Shown: positions 33,903 through 43,827, counted from the stretch's first letter. The stretch is DNA of 64,000 nucleotides from RUG11198 sp036342255 (GCA_036342255.1 JAZAUS010000006.1:59698-123697); one strand, 5' to 3'. Made by a program: numbers and translations. The notes: generated from the letters alone by a model not told the origin.

Positions 33903-35588
33903 ATGAAATTATTTAAAGAAGTTATTAAAAACAATCTAAAAATGATAATAATCTATATTTTAATAGGTATTACCATAAATTTCTTAGATTTATATAGTAT
34001 CACATACTATCAAAAAATATTAGATGCCTTTCAATATCATAACCTAACACTAGTACCACTTTTAATATATGGCTTATTATTAATAGTATCTACCATATTA
34101 GGATATATAGAAAACTATCCAGAACAACAAGTAAAAAACAAACTATATTTAGATTTTAAATTACAATCTTTAAAGAAAATGAAATCTATAGATTATTTAG
34201 AATATCAAAAAATAGGAACAGGTAGACTTACTCAAAAAGTAGAAGACGGATCAACTGCCTCAAGAGATATATTAGTAGATTTCTGGTTAAAACTGTTCAG
34301 ATGGCTATTACCTACAGCTATCTTTAGTTTATACTTTATCTTTAGAGTAAAAAAAGAATATGTATTATTTGTTTTCTTAGGTTATATAATTGTTATAATT
34401 ATATCTAATATAATCTTAAAAAGATTATACAAATTAAAAGAAAACATCTTATTAAATCAAGAATTTTTAAATAAACATTTAGTAAGAGGATTCATGGAAT
34501 TAGTAGTATTTAGGACTAATAAAAAATATGATACGGAAATTAAAGTTACTAAAGAAGGAATAAAAAATATAGTTGATAGTAAAACTAAAATAAAACTAGT
34601 TCATGAAATATTCTTTTCTGCTTTTGCTTTAATTGTAAATATTTTACAAGTTATTGTATTAGGATATGCTGTCTTAAAATCAGACCTATCAGTAGGAGCT
34701 GTAGTAACAGTTATATCTTTATTAGGTAAAGCCTATGAACCAATCGCTATATTTAATGTAGAATATGTAGATTACAAACTAAACAAAGTAACTGTTACCA
34801 AATACATACAATTTTTAGATACTAAAGACGATGAAAATCTAAATAAAGGTATAATTCTTAAAAATATAGATGGTAATATAGAATTTAAGAATGTATCTTA
34901 TTCTTATACTAACGGTAAAAACATAATAAATGATTTATCATTTAATATTAAAGCTCAATCATCTATAGCTTTAGTAGGAGAGAGTGGAACTGGTAAAAGT
35001 ACTATTATAAAACTAATAATGGGTCTTATTAAATATGATAATGGAAGTATTTTAATAGATGATAAAGAACTATCTACATTAAATCTAAATTCATTTTATG
35101 ATAATGTTACATACGTATCACAAGAAGCTCCTATCTTTGATGGAACTTTAAGAGAAAATCTAATCTTTGATAAAGAAATAGATGATGAAAAAATAATTGA
35201 TGTATTAAAATTAGTATCTCTTGATAAATTATATCAAAAATTAGAAGATGGTTTAGATACAGAATTAGGTGAAAAAGGAATAAGAATGTCTGGTGGTGAA
35301 AGGCAACGAGTTGCTTTAGCAAGATTATTCTTTGATGATTCTAAGATAATAATATTAGATGAAGCTACAAGCGCTATGGACAATATTACAGAAAAAATAG
35401 TTATGAATAACATTGTTAAAACACTTAATAATAAAACACTAATTATCATAGCCCATCGACTAGAAACTATTAAAGATGTAGATACTATATATCTATTACA
35501 AGATGGTATGATAAAAGAACAAGGAAAATATAAAGAATTACTTGATAAAAATGGTTATTTTACCAAATTATATAAATCTATTAAATAA
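33903..35588 (+). CDS. ABC exporter, fused membrane and ATPase domains
   Basis: A 561-residue half-transporter. Six membrane segments lie in residues 1-310. The ATPase domain has Walker A GESGTGKST, Q-loop near YVSQEAPIFDG, signature MSGGERQRVALAR, Walker B IIILDEATSAMD and the H-loop IIIAHRLET. It probably works as a homodimer, because no partner subunit is adjacent. The long leader with a regulatory peptide suggests induction by an inhibitor or a drug. The cargo is unknown. Confidence 0.85.
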   Translation: MKLFKEVIKNNLKMIIIYILIGITINFLDLYSITYYQKILDAFQYHNLTLVPLLIYGLLLIVSTILGYIENYPEQQVKNKLYLDFKLQSLKKMKSIDYLEYQKIGTGRLTQKVEDGSTASRDILVDFWLKLFRWLLPTAIFSLYFIFRVKKEYVLFVFLGYIIVIIISNIILKRLYKLKENILLNQEFLNKHLVRGFMELVVFRTNKKYDTEIKVTKEGIKNIVDSKTKIKLVHEIFFSAFALIVNILQVIVLGYAVLKSDLSVGAVVTVISLLGKAYEPIAIFNVEYVDYKLNKVTVTKYIQFLDTKDDENLNKGIILKNIDGNIEFKNVSYSYTNGKNIINDLSFNIKAQSSIALVGESGTGKSTIIKLIMGLIKYDNGSILIDDKELSTLNLNSFYDNVTYVSQEAPIFDGTLRENLIFDKEIDDEKIIDVLKLVSLDKLYQKLEDGLDTELGEKGIRMSGGERQRVALARLFFDDSKIIILDEATSAMDNITEKIVMNNIVKTLNNKTLIIIAHRLETIKDVDTIYLLQDGMIKEQGKYKELLDKNGYFTKLYKSIK

Positions 35589-35590
35589 AC

Positions 35591-35622
35591 ATAAAGTAGG
35601 ATTAAAATCCTACTTTATTTAT
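35591..35622 (+). terminator. Terminator, copy 1 of a repeated hairpin
   Basis: ATAAAGTAGGA and TCCTACTTTAT form an 11-bp stem with a TTAAAA loop. The core AGTAGGAT/ATCCTACTT recurs at 37753 and 40092. Confidence 0.8.
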
Positions 35623-35652
35623 GTTATAATCTTTATCAAAGAGGTGATATAA

Positions 35653-36174
35653 TTGAAAGATTTATCTTTATATATACCTAAGGTAGAAGATTATTGGTAT
35701 GAAGCTAAAATACAATCAGACCCTAAATCAATGAGTTATAATGCTGGATATGATGTATCATATTATGGCTATCACTATGATACAGGATGTATAGATTTTC
35801 CTAAAGAAAAATGGCAAGAATCATTTGATAGAAGGAAAAAAGAAAATAGATTTTTTGCATATATAAAAGATAACAATATTGATACTTATATAGGTTATGT
35901 TAATTATCATTATAATAAGAATGATAATAGATATGAATGTGGTATTGTTATAGAATCAAAATATCGTGGTAAAGGTTATTCTAAACAAGCATTAATTCTT
36001 TTATGTAATGCAGCTAAAAATAATGGAATTAAAGAATTATATGATAATTTTGAAATAGATAGAAATAATACATTAAATATATTTAAGGATGTAGGTTTTG
36101 AAATAGTAGAAGAACAAACATGGAAAAAATTTAATAATGATATAAAAGGTGTGTTAGTTAGAAAAAAACTATAA
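35653..36174 (+). CDS. GNAT-family acetyltransferase
   Basis: A 173-residue GNAT protein. The acetyl-CoA loop region is YECGIVIESKYRGKGYSKQA, with the RGKGYS pattern, followed by the typical FEIDRNNTLNIFKDVGF ending. The TTG start is placed at normal distance from GAGGTGAT. The acceptor substrate is unknown. Confidence 0.8.
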   Translation: MKDLSLYIPKVEDYWYEAKIQSDPKSMSYNAGYDVSYYGYHYDTGCIDFPKEKWQESFDRRKKENRFFAYIKDNNIDTYIGYVNYHYNKNDNRYECGIVIESKYRGKGYSKQALILLCNAAKNNGIKELYDNFEIDRNNTLNIFKDVGFEIVEEQTWKKFNNDIKGVLVRKKL

Positions 36175-36210
36175 TTTTTTATAAATGCAACCAATATTTT
36201 ACAAAAAACA

Positions 36211-36226
36211 ACTCAAAAGTGGTAGA
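36211..36226 (+). promoter_or_regulatory. Motif shared with the XRE gene at 23195
   Basis: ACTCAAAAGTGGTAGA lies 47 bases before the XRE gene start, almost the same as 23128-23144. ATGCAACC also occurs twice near it (36185 and 36227). Confidence 0.5.
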
Positions 36227-36273
36227 ATGCAACCGGTAGAAATTATAAAATGTTGGTGAAAAGGAGGAAAATT

Positions 36274-37749
36274 ATGAATAATAAATTTTCAGAAAATTTA
36301 AAGAAGATTAGAAAAGAACATAATCTTTCACAAGAACAATTAGCAGATGAGTTGGGGGTATCAAGACAAGCTGTATCTAAATGGGAGTCTGGTGTAGCAT
36401 ATCCAGAGATGGATAAAATTATCGCAATATGTACTAAGTTTGATTTAAATATAGATGATTTATTACATAGAGATATTAAAGAAGTAAAAGGAGAAGAAGC
36501 TAGTAAAAAGAAAATCAATAGTTTAATAGATGACTTTTTAAAATTCATAACAGATACTACTAATTTATTTATAAATATGAATTTTAAAAGTAAAGTTAAA
36601 TGTATATTTGAACAATTAATTATAATGTTTGTGTTATATATAATTTCACGTTTTGTTATTTCTATATTTGGAACACTATTTATAAGTGTTTTAGGTTTTT
36701 TACCTAATAAACCATTATCTATTATTAGTAATATTATAAAATCTATAATAGCAATATTTTGTATGATAACTTCTATTATTATAATAATACATATATTTAA
36801 AACTAGATATTTAGATTATTATAAAGAAATAATAAAAGAAGATAATATTAAAGAGAAAGATAATAAAGATAGTAAAATTAATCTTAATAATAATGAAGAT
36901 AGGATAATTATAAGAGATCCTAAACATAGTGAATATAGATTTATAAATGGTTTATTTAAAATAATAATTATAATAATTAAATTATTCCTATTATGGATAT
37001 CAATTTTTATAGCATTTGGATTAGTATTCTTATTTATAATGTTTATATTATCATTTTTAGCTATAAAAACAGGAATATTCTTTATAGGACTATTAGCTTC
37101 TATTTTATCATCAGCTACTATAGCAATAATAATAATATTATTAATACTTAACTTTGTATTTAATAGAAAAAATGATAAGAAGAAAATGATATGGGGATTT
37201 ATTATATCATTGATAGTATTTGGTATAGGTTGTGGATTAATATTTATAGGATCGTTAGATTTTAATATTGTAGAAGAAAAAGCTATTCAGAAAATAGAAA
37301 CTAAAGAACATGAAATGAATGATAGTTTAGTAATATCAACAGGTAATGGATTAGATATTAATTATGTAGAATCTAATATTAATAATGTTAAAATAGAATA
37401 CTCTATTAATAAATATTGTTCTGTTGATGAACATATAAGTTCTGATAATAAATATATTACAGCATGGGGAGTATGTAAAAATCCACTAAAAGTAATGAAG
37501 AAATCTCTTAAGGGAATTAATGATAAAAAGATAATATTAATTAGTAGTGATATAGAAAAAGTTACAGTATATGCTAATAGAAATAATATAGATAAACTTA
37601 AGACGAATATAGATAATTATAATAAAAATAAAGAATCTTATAATGATAGAATAGATTATTATGAAAATAGAATTGATGAATTAGAAGAAGAAAAAGATAT
37701 ATTAGAAGATAAAATAGATGAATTAGAGGAAAAACTTAATGATAATTAA
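36274..37749 (+). CDS. XRE-family regulator with membrane and coiled-coil domains
   Basis: A 491-residue protein: helix-turn-helix (SQEQLADELGVSRQAVSKWE, residues 16-40), then several transmembrane segments (about 105-135, 145-180, 225-290, 300-325), a polar beta-rich part with DSLVISTGNGLDINYVES, and a C-terminal acidic coiled coil (ENRIDELEEEKDILEDKI). This large extra domain is unusual for XRE regulators and could respond to an envelope signal (inference). The start at 36274 follows AAGGAGG. Confidence 0.75.
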   Translation: MNNKFSENLKKIRKEHNLSQEQLADELGVSRQAVSKWESGVAYPEMDKIIAICTKFDLNIDDLLHRDIKEVKGEEASKKKINSLIDDFLKFITDTTNLFINMNFKSKVKCIFEQLIIMFVLYIISRFVISIFGTLFISVLGFLPNKPLSIISNIIKSIIAIFCMITSIIIIIHIFKTRYLDYYKEIIKEDNIKEKDNKDSKINLNNNEDRIIIRDPKHSEYRFINGLFKIIIIIIKLFLLWISIFIAFGLVFLFIMFILSFLAIKTGIFFIGLLASILSSATIAIIIILLILNFVFNRKNDKKKMIWGFIISLIVFGIGCGLIFIGSLDFNIVEEKAIQKIETKEHEMNDSLVISTGNGLDINYVESNINNVKIEYSINKYCSVDEHISSDNKYITAWGVCKNPLKVMKKSLKGINDKKIILISSDIEKVTVYANRNNIDKLKTNIDNYNKNKESYNDRIDYYENRIDELEEEKDILEDKIDELEEKLNDN

Positions 37750-37752
37750 TAT

Positions 37753-37780
37753 AAAGTAGGATAAATATCCTACTTTTTAT
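37753..37780 (+). terminator. Terminator, copy 2 of a repeated hairpin
   Basis: AAAGTAGGAT pairs with ATCCTACTTT, then T. It has the same core as copies at 35591 and 40092. Confidence 0.8.
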
Positions 37781-37812
37781 GATATAATTTTTTTGTAAAT
37801 GAGGTGTAATAT

Positions 37813-38352
37813 ATGACAATAGATAAAATTAAAAATCCCCAAGATATTTTAGAATTCATGAAAGAAAATATTAAATATGGTTGGTTAGATATTAATGGTG
37901 AAGAACATATTGGTAATATGAAGAACTTTAGAAAATTATATAGAACTTCTTCAACAGAAGAGGTATTACAACATGGAATTGGTACATGTATAGAGCAAGT
38001 TAAATTAATGAGTGAATTATTAACTAAGATAGGTATACCTAATAAAATGTTTTGTACAAGAATTTATGAAGGAAAAGACTTTAATGATTTAGAGGCTGAA
38101 GAGCATATGCATTGTTTTGTATTATACTATTTAGATAATAAAGTCTATCAGTTAGAACATCCTAATCCTGAAAAAGTAGGTATCTATGAATATAATTCTG
38201 AAGATGAAGCTCTTCAAACTATTAATAATTACTATATTGAAATGAGTGGAGGCAAATCAAGACCAATTACAGAATACTATGATGTAAAACCTAATATATC
38301 ATTTAAAGAATTTAATAATTATATTAATAGTTTAGATAAAAAAACAAAATAA
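37813..38352 (+). CDS. Transglutaminase-like Cys protease fold protein
   Basis: A 179-residue protein. Cys in HGIGTCIEQVKLMSELL, His in EEHMHCFVLYY and an acidic/Asn pair in QLEHPNPEK occur in the order expected for the transglutaminase/protease fold. It is a stand-alone cytoplasmic protein with no signal. The reaction is unknown. Confidence 0.6.
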   Translation: MTIDKIKNPQDILEFMKENIKYGWLDINGEEHIGNMKNFRKLYRTSSTEEVLQHGIGTCIEQVKLMSELLTKIGIPNKMFCTRIYEGKDFNDLEAEEHMHCFVLYYLDNKVYQLEHPNPEKVGIYEYNSEDEALQTINNYYIEMSGGKSRPITEYYDVKPNISFKEFNNYINSLDKKTK

Positions 38353-38372
38353 TAATTATAAGAGGTGATAAA

Positions 38373-38966
38373 ATGCAATATAAAACTTTAGATGAACAAA
38401 TAAAACAAGCAATATTAATATTAGAAAAGAATGCTGAATTAATGGATATATTAAATTATTTATATAAATTAAATTTACCTAATTTTTATATAGCAGCAGG
38501 TTCAATATTTCAAACTATATGGAATTATTATGATAATAAACCAATAAATAATGGTATTAAAGATATTGATATAATATATTATGATTCTAATAATTTATCA
38601 AAAGAATATGAACAAGACTTACAAGATAGAATAAAATACCATTTTGATAAATTAAATATTAATTATAAATTTGATGTTGATAATGAAGCTAGAATGCATT
38701 TATGGAAAAAAGAAAATGAAAATAAAAATATAGATCAATATAAAAATTCAGAAGATGCTATTAGTAAGTGGATAGCTACTATCCATGCAATTGGTCTTAC
38801 TAGAGATAAAGATGGTTTGAAAATATACGCACCATATGGATTAAGTGATATCTATAGTAGAACGATAAGACCAATAAAACATAAAGATAATTCTAAAGAA
38901 TTATATAATAAAAAGATAGAAAGTTGGAGTAAGAGATTTGATAATTTAAACATTATTAAATGGTAA
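38373..38966 (+). CDS. Nucleotidyltransferase family 6-like protein
   Basis: A 197-residue protein: YIAAGSIFQTIWNYYDNKP, then GIKDIDIIYYD with the DxD-type metal motif, RMHLWKKE and AISKWIATIHAIGL. This is the pattern of NTP_transf_6 proteins. The target is unknown. It starts after AGAGGTGAT. Confidence 0.75.
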   Translation: MQYKTLDEQIKQAILILEKNAELMDILNYLYKLNLPNFYIAAGSIFQTIWNYYDNKPINNGIKDIDIIYYDSNNLSKEYEQDLQDRIKYHFDKLNINYKFDVDNEARMHLWKKENENKNIDQYKNSEDAISKWIATIHAIGLTRDKDGLKIYAPYGLSDIYSRTIRPIKHKDNSKELYNKKIESWSKRFDNLNIIKW

Positions 38967-38984
38967 ATATTTTGAAGGGAAGCG

Positions 38985-39500
38985 ATTAAAGCAAATACTA
39001 TTGAAAATGAAATAAGGGATAAAATAATTAATATATCAATGCTTCAACATAATAAAGATTATGTTCATGGTGCACATGGACCAGATACATTTGATTGTGC
39101 TGGGTTAGTTTGGTATGTATATTATAATGTTTTAGGTATAGATATTTATAATCAAGGTTTTGGTTTGTCTACTACTACTAAGATTATGACAAGCCAATAT
39201 GGAGTGGTTACGTTATATGATGAAAATAATTTAAATAAAGATATAAGCTTAATAAAAACTGGAGATATATTATTATTTCATAGACAATCTAAGGATGATA
39301 TTATTCCAAAACCAAATAATAAATATCCAGGGCATTGTGGAATATATTTAGGTAATAACAGTTTTATTCATTGTTCTAGAAAAAATAAAAAAGTAATCAT
39401 TAATAATTTAATTAAAGAAAAATATTGGAATAAAAAATTGGTTGCTAGTAAGGATATTATTTCTTATAGAAAAATATTAAAAAAAAATAATTGTTGTTAA
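38985..39500 (+). CDS. NlpC/P60-like hydrolase
   Basis: The catalytic Cys lies in PDTFDCAGLVWYVYYN, the His in YPGHCGIYLGNNSFIHC. The first ATG in frame (39039) has no ribosome binding site and would remove the conserved first helix (NEIRDKIINIS, then VHGAHGP). ATT at 38985 follows GAAGGGA at normal distance and restores it, giving 171 residues. No signal peptide is visible, so the enzyme may be cytoplasmic or part of a larger system. NlpC/P60 enzymes cleave cell-wall peptides or amide bonds. Confidence 0.65.
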   Translation: MKANTIENEIRDKIINISMLQHNKDYVHGAHGPDTFDCAGLVWYVYYNVLGIDIYNQGFGLSTTTKIMTSQYGVVTLYDENNLNKDISLIKTGDILLFHRQSKDDIIPKPNNKYPGHCGIYLGNNSFIHCSRKNKKVIINNLIKEKYWNKKLVASKDIISYRKILKKNNCC

Positions 39501-39545
39501 TATAATTGTTTTATGATATCCTAATAATAGGAGAGGTGAATAAAA

Positions 39546-40082
39546 ATGATAGTGAGTATTATAGGAATTATTGTAATGATAATTGTGATGGTTATATTAG
39601 AGATTCTTTTAAGTACTCTATATAGTAATAAAGGGGTAATTAAAGATAATACTGATAAGAATAATTATGAAGTATCTGTTCCTAAGGAAGCAGCTTTGGT
39701 ATTTAAAGTTAATTTTTGGATGGGAGTTTTTCTCTTTGTAGTTTTTGGTATATTTAAAATATTTATTCCTGAATCGTCAACGATAGGTAATTTTATCTTT
39801 TGTATTGTTTATTGTCTTATTTCTTTATTAATTGAAATATATTTTAAAAATAAGAAATTGTTTGTTATTGGTGATAAGATAATAATTCATAAATTTTTAC
39901 AAAAAGAAAAAGAGATAGATATAAAGGATATAGATGCTAGAGTTAGAACTAAAAAGACAAGATATGGGACTGCAAGTCAGATAATACTATCTAGTAATAA
40001 TAAAGATCTTATTAAGATAGATGATCTTTTTGGAAATTATATTTTATTAGAAGAAAAATTAAAATCTTTGGGAAAAATTTAA
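39546..40082 (+). CDS. Membrane protein of unknown function
   Basis: A 178-residue protein with about three membrane segments (3-25, 55-75, 85-105), then a small beta-rich soluble part (LFVIGDKIIIHKFLQKEKEI) that looks PH-like. No family is recognised. The GAGAGGTG site is clear. It lies before a repeated-type terminator. Confidence 0.55.
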   Translation: MIVSIIGIIVMIIVMVILEILLSTLYSNKGVIKDNTDKNNYEVSVPKEAALVFKVNFWMGVFLFVVFGIFKIFIPESSTIGNFIFCIVYCLISLLIEIYFKNKKLFVIGDKIIIHKFLQKEKEIDIKDIDARVRTKKTRYGTASQIILSSNNKDLIKIDDLFGNYILLEEKLKSLGKI

Positions 40083-40091
40083 TGATTAATT

Positions 40092-40117
40092 AAGTAGGAT
40101 TAAAATCCTATTTTTTT
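40092..40117 (+). terminator. Terminator, copy 3 of a repeated hairpin
   Basis: AAGTAGGAT pairs with ATCCTATTT, followed by T. Related to copies at 35591 and 37753. Confidence 0.75.
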
Positions 40118-40154
40118 ATGGTATAATGTAATATATTAAGGAAGTGATTTTTTT

Positions 40155-40370
40155 ATGGATATATTTATAGATGATATTGATATAAAAAGATTAAGAAAAG
40201 ATTTAATTGATTATTACACATCTGCTATGTTTATAGCGTCTCCCATAGCAATTATGGATCTAACTAAAGTAGAAAAGGCTAGTGATAAAGAGATAGTAGA
40301 TATAGCATGTGATAATAAATTTGATTTAAGAAAATATATTAAAACAAGTAAGAGGTTGATAAAATGGTAA
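40155..40370 (+). CDS. Small uncharacterised protein
   Basis: A 71-residue soluble protein, unrecognised, with IDYYTSAMFIASPIAIMDLT in the middle. It overlaps the next gene by seven bases, so the HAD gene's translation may depend on it. Confidence 0.5.
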   Translation: MDIFIDDIDIKRLRKDLIDYYTSAMFIASPIAIMDLTKVEKASDKEIVDIACDNKFDLRKYIKTSKRLIKW

Positions 40371-40981
40371 AGAATATAGTATTTGATATAGGTAATGTTA
40401 TATTAAATTTTGATTATAAAAAATTTTTAGATAAATATACGACTAATAAACAAGAACAAGAAATGCTTGAGAAATATGTTATAAATTCTCCAGAGTGGAC
40501 TGAGTATGCTTTAATAGATACAGGTTATATTAAAAGAGAAGATGCTATAAAAATAGTTCAAGATAGAACTAATCATCTTTATGATGAATTAATTGAGAGA
40601 TTTTGGAATACTTATAATGATTATGCTTATATAGATAATAATGTATTAGATTTAATAAAAAAACTAAAGAATAATGGTTATAATATTTATTTATTATCTA
40701 ATTCTAATCCCTATACATACAATTATATTAAAAATAGTGAATTATTTAACATAGTAGATGGATATGTATTATCATTTATAGAACATCAAGTTAAACCTTA
40801 TGAATCTATTTATAAGACTCTTATTAATAAATATAATATAACACCAGAGGAATCTATTTTTATTGATGATAATATAAGAAATGTAGAGGGCGCTAATAAA
40901 CTAGGTTTTATAGGTTTAAAAGTTGATCCTGATAATTATAATAGTATTGTTGAATCTTTAAGAAAAGTAAATATAAGGTAG
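40364..40981 (+). CDS. HAD-superfamily hydrolase
   Basis: A 205-residue HAD class IA enzyme: motif I VFDIGNVILNFD, motif II YLLSNSNPYTY, Lys in HQVKPYESIYK, motif IV SIFIDDNIRNVEGANKLGF. It belongs to the same DxGNV branch as the HAD genes at 29480 and 53691. It is followed nine bases later by cutA. Confidence 0.85.
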   Translation: MVKNIVFDIGNVILNFDYKKFLDKYTTNKQEQEMLEKYVINSPEWTEYALIDTGYIKREDAIKIVQDRTNHLYDELIERFWNTYNDYAYIDNNVLDLIKKLKNNGYNIYLLSNSNPYTYNYIKNSELFNIVDGYVLSFIEHQVKPYESIYKTLINKYNITPEESIFIDDNIRNVEGANKLGFIGLKVDPDNYNSIVESLRKVNIR

Positions 40982-40989
40982 GTATTAAT

Positions 40990-41310
40990 ATGAATAAATA
41001 TATAATAGTAACTACTCTTTGTAATAAAGAAGAAATTGCTAATAAAATAGTTGATACTTTATTAAATAAACAACTAGTTGCAGGTAGTCAAATATCTAAA
41101 GTACATTCTAAATATTGGTGGGATAATAAACTAGAAGAATGTGATGAATATAAATTAGAATTTAGAACAAAGAGTATTTTATTTAAAGAAATAGAAAAGG
41201 AAATAAAAAAGGTACATGACTATGAAGTAGCAGAAATATCTTATTCTGAAATAATAGATGCAAGTAAAGAATTTCTAGAATGGATAGATGATAATATTAA
41301 GAGGTGTTAA
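40990..41310 (+). CDS. cutA: CutA1-like divalent ion tolerance protein
   Basis: A 106-residue CutA: YIIVTTLCNKEEIANKIVD, AGSQISKVHSKYWWDNKLEE and VHDYEVAEISYSEI. CutA forms trimers and was linked to copper tolerance; its true role is debated. It lies between HAD and nucleoside phosphorylase genes, a mixed context. Confidence 0.85.
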   Translation: MNKYIIVTTLCNKEEIANKIVDTLLNKQLVAGSQISKVHSKYWWDNKLEECDEYKLEFRTKSILFKEIEKEIKKVHDYEVAEISYSEIIDASKEFLEWIDDNIKRC

Positions 41311-41312
41311 AT

Positions 41313-42089
41313 ATGAAATATGATGATTTATTAAAAGCTCATTTAAAATATGGAACAACAAATAAAGATATTATTACAAATAAAGGCTATGAAAAAATAC
41401 AAGAAAATGTCATTATAGCTCCTTGGTGGAGTCATAATATGTTCGATATTTTAAACTTTAAAACAGAACAAGTAAGTGATAAAGTATATAATTTTTATGG
41501 AGATAATATATCTTTCTCCTTTATTGAGTTAAAAAGAATAGGAGCTCCTGCTATTATGGATTTTATCTTATCTTTAGGAGTTACTAAATGTAAAAATTTA
41601 ATATTTTTAGGTTCTGCCGGATCATTAGATGAAGAAATAAAAATAGGAGATATCGTTATACCAGAATATTCCATATGTGGAGATGGAGCATCTAGATATT
41701 TAAATGATAATTTAGAAGATGAATTCTTAAAAAAACAATACCCTAGCAAAGACTTTACTAATTATTTAATTGAAATTCTAAAACAAGAAAACATTAAACA
41801 TCATTATGTACCCAACTTTAGTATAGATTCAGTCTTTGCCCAATTTTATCATATAGATAAAATACTAGAATTAGGACCCAAAACAATAGAAATGGAAACA
41901 GCTCTTTTATTCAAATGTAATCAAGTATTAAATATTAATGTAACAGCTTTACTCTGTATATCAGATAATACACTTCTAAATAAATCTCTTTATAGTGGAA
42001 GAACTCAAGAAGAAGATGATTATAGACATAAAGTAAGAAATGAAGTAGTACCCAAATTAGTCTTAAAACTATTGAAAAAAACTCAATAG
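41313..42089 (+). CDS. Nucleoside phosphorylase family protein
   Basis: A 258-residue PNP/UDP-phosphorylase fold protein: FLGSAGSLDEEIKIGDIVIP near residue 95, and the active-site strand TIEMETALLFKCNQV with the Met-Glu pair. ATG 41313 follows GAGGTG. It could cleave purine or pyrimidine nucleosides with phosphate, or a related base. The substrate is not defined. Confidence 0.8.
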   Translation: MKYDDLLKAHLKYGTTNKDIITNKGYEKIQENVIIAPWWSHNMFDILNFKTEQVSDKVYNFYGDNISFSFIELKRIGAPAIMDFILSLGVTKCKNLIFLGSAGSLDEEIKIGDIVIPEYSICGDGASRYLNDNLEDEFLKKQYPSKDFTNYLIEILKQENIKHHYVPNFSIDSVFAQFYHIDKILELGPKTIEMETALLFKCNQVLNINVTALLCISDNTLLNKSLYSGRTQEEDDYRHKVRNEVVPKLVLKLLKKTQ

Positions 42090-42118
42090 TATGTTACTTT
42101 AAAATAGAGGTGAATGAT

Positions 42119-43819
42119 ATGTATATGGACGATTATTATAATGAACAAATTGAAAAATATGAAAAAGATAGAGCGATAGCAGCTTTAGGAATGGAAGTAA
42201 GCTTATCATTTGTTAATTTTAAGAATGACAAACAAAAACAAAAATTAAGAGAAGAAATAAGAAAAATGCAAGGAGAAGAATTATCTAAAGCAGGAAAGAT
42301 TAGAAAAAAAATTATAAATGAAATTAATAGTTTAAAATCTTCTTCTTCATATGTATCTACATTAAAAGTAGATGAAGTAATAAGAAATACAGAAAGTAGA
42401 TATAAAATCTCATTAGACTATTCTGAAAAATCAGATATGTCTCTTGATATATCTACTGATTCATTAAAAGCTTTAGAAAAATATATAACAGATTACATAA
42501 ATGCTAAGAGAAATATTGAACAAGCAAAACAACAATTAGAGCATTCAAAAAAGAATAGTAGAGAACAACAAGGTCGAACAACAACAAATAGTACAAAAGT
42601 ATCTTCTGGTTCAACATATAATAATAAACCAACTGGAAGTTATGGATATACAACTACTATTCCAAAAACAGCAAATCAACCTAATAAGCCATTTAATGCT
42701 ACAACTAATGAAGAAAGAAAGAAACTTATTAAACAAAAAATAGCTGAGAGAATAAAAAATCAGTCTGGAATATATGGTATAGATTATGAAGAAAAACAAG
42801 TGATAAAAGAATTATATCCAGAATTTAATGGATATGATGAATATTTTTCAATTGATATTCTTGATAAAGGAATAATAATTAATAAAATTAGTAATCAGAA
42901 AAATATTTCGACTCAGAAGATGATGGAAGTGGGATTAACTATTTTAAAAGTAGTAACACAACAATTATTACATGATCATAGAGTTGATCAACCAGAGCTA
43001 TTTCATGAATTAGGAATGAAAAATACTTTTGAAAAATATAAACCAATATATGATAAATACATGAAATGGTATAAATCTCTTAAACCAGCAGAGAAAGCCA
43101 AAGTTGATAGAGAGATAGCTCAAGATGATGTTTATACAAGAACATTTGGAGAAACAATAGCTACTCCAGAACAATTAAAAAATAAGATAAATATAGCTGT
43201 AAAGAATAATATAGTTAATGATGCTTTTAATTATTATCATGCTAATGATATGGGAATAATTGATTTTTATACCAAGACTATGCATGCTTCTAGATATATG
43301 TCTATAGATGATATAGCATCATTATATAATTCTTTAAAAGAAAAATATGAAGGTTTTGGAATTTATCCAAGAAATGAAGAAGATAAGATTAGATTACAAA
43401 AACAAAAAGATGAACAATTAGAGAAATTGCAAACTGATTTTGCTAAAGTAATATTATCAAGATTAGAAGAACATAGTAAAAGTGTCGATATTGAAAAAAT
43501 GACTGAAGAGCAAAAACATCTATACTTTGAAAAAGAACACAAAAAACTAGCTGCTATATGTTTGGAAGTACTAAAAGAAGAACCTATTACCGAAACTCTT
43601 AATGATATAACTACTAAAGAAGAATCAAAAGAAAATAAAGAATCTATTATGAATACATATAAAGTAAAAGAAGAAGCAAGAACTAGAATATATGGTTTAT
43701 CAAAAGTACAAAAAGCCTTAGCTCAATTAACTGGAAAATGGCAAAGATATACAGAATTAATGGAAAAACCAGAATTAAATAAACATGAACAAGAAGAATT
43801 AAAAGGAATGTTTAGATAG
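42119..43819 (+). CDS. Large uncharacterised protein
   Basis: A 566-residue protein not recognised. Residues 1-160 form a charged helical part, 165-200 a Ser/Thr/Asn linker, and the rest a helical domain (QPELFHELGMKNTFEKYKP). No signal, membrane segment or enzyme motif is evident. A pair of His residues occurs in LLHDHRVDQPE. It starts after AGAGGTG and is nine bases upstream of the 98-residue gene, so they form a two-gene unit closed by a terminator. Confidence 0.55.
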   Translation: MYMDDYYNEQIEKYEKDRAIAALGMEVSLSFVNFKNDKQKQKLREEIRKMQGEELSKAGKIRKKIINEINSLKSSSSYVSTLKVDEVIRNTESRYKISLDYSEKSDMSLDISTDSLKALEKYITDYINAKRNIEQAKQQLEHSKKNSREQQGRTTTNSTKVSSGSTYNNKPTGSYGYTTTIPKTANQPNKPFNATTNEERKKLIKQKIAERIKNQSGIYGIDYEEKQVIKELYPEFNGYDEYFSIDILDKGIIINKISNQKNISTQKMMEVGLTILKVVTQQLLHDHRVDQPELFHELGMKNTFEKYKPIYDKYMKWYKSLKPAEKAKVDREIAQDDVYTRTFGETIATPEQLKNKINIAVKNNIVNDAFNYYHANDMGIIDFYTKTMHASRYMSIDDIASLYNSLKEKYEGFGIYPRNEEDKIRLQKQKDEQLEKLQTDFAKVILSRLEEHSKSVDIEKMTEEQKHLYFEKEHKKLAAICLEVLKEEPITETLNDITTKEESKENKESIMNTYKVKEEARTRIYGLSKVQKALAQLTGKWQRYTELMEKPELNKHEQEELKGMFR

Positions 43820-43827
43820 GAGATACT

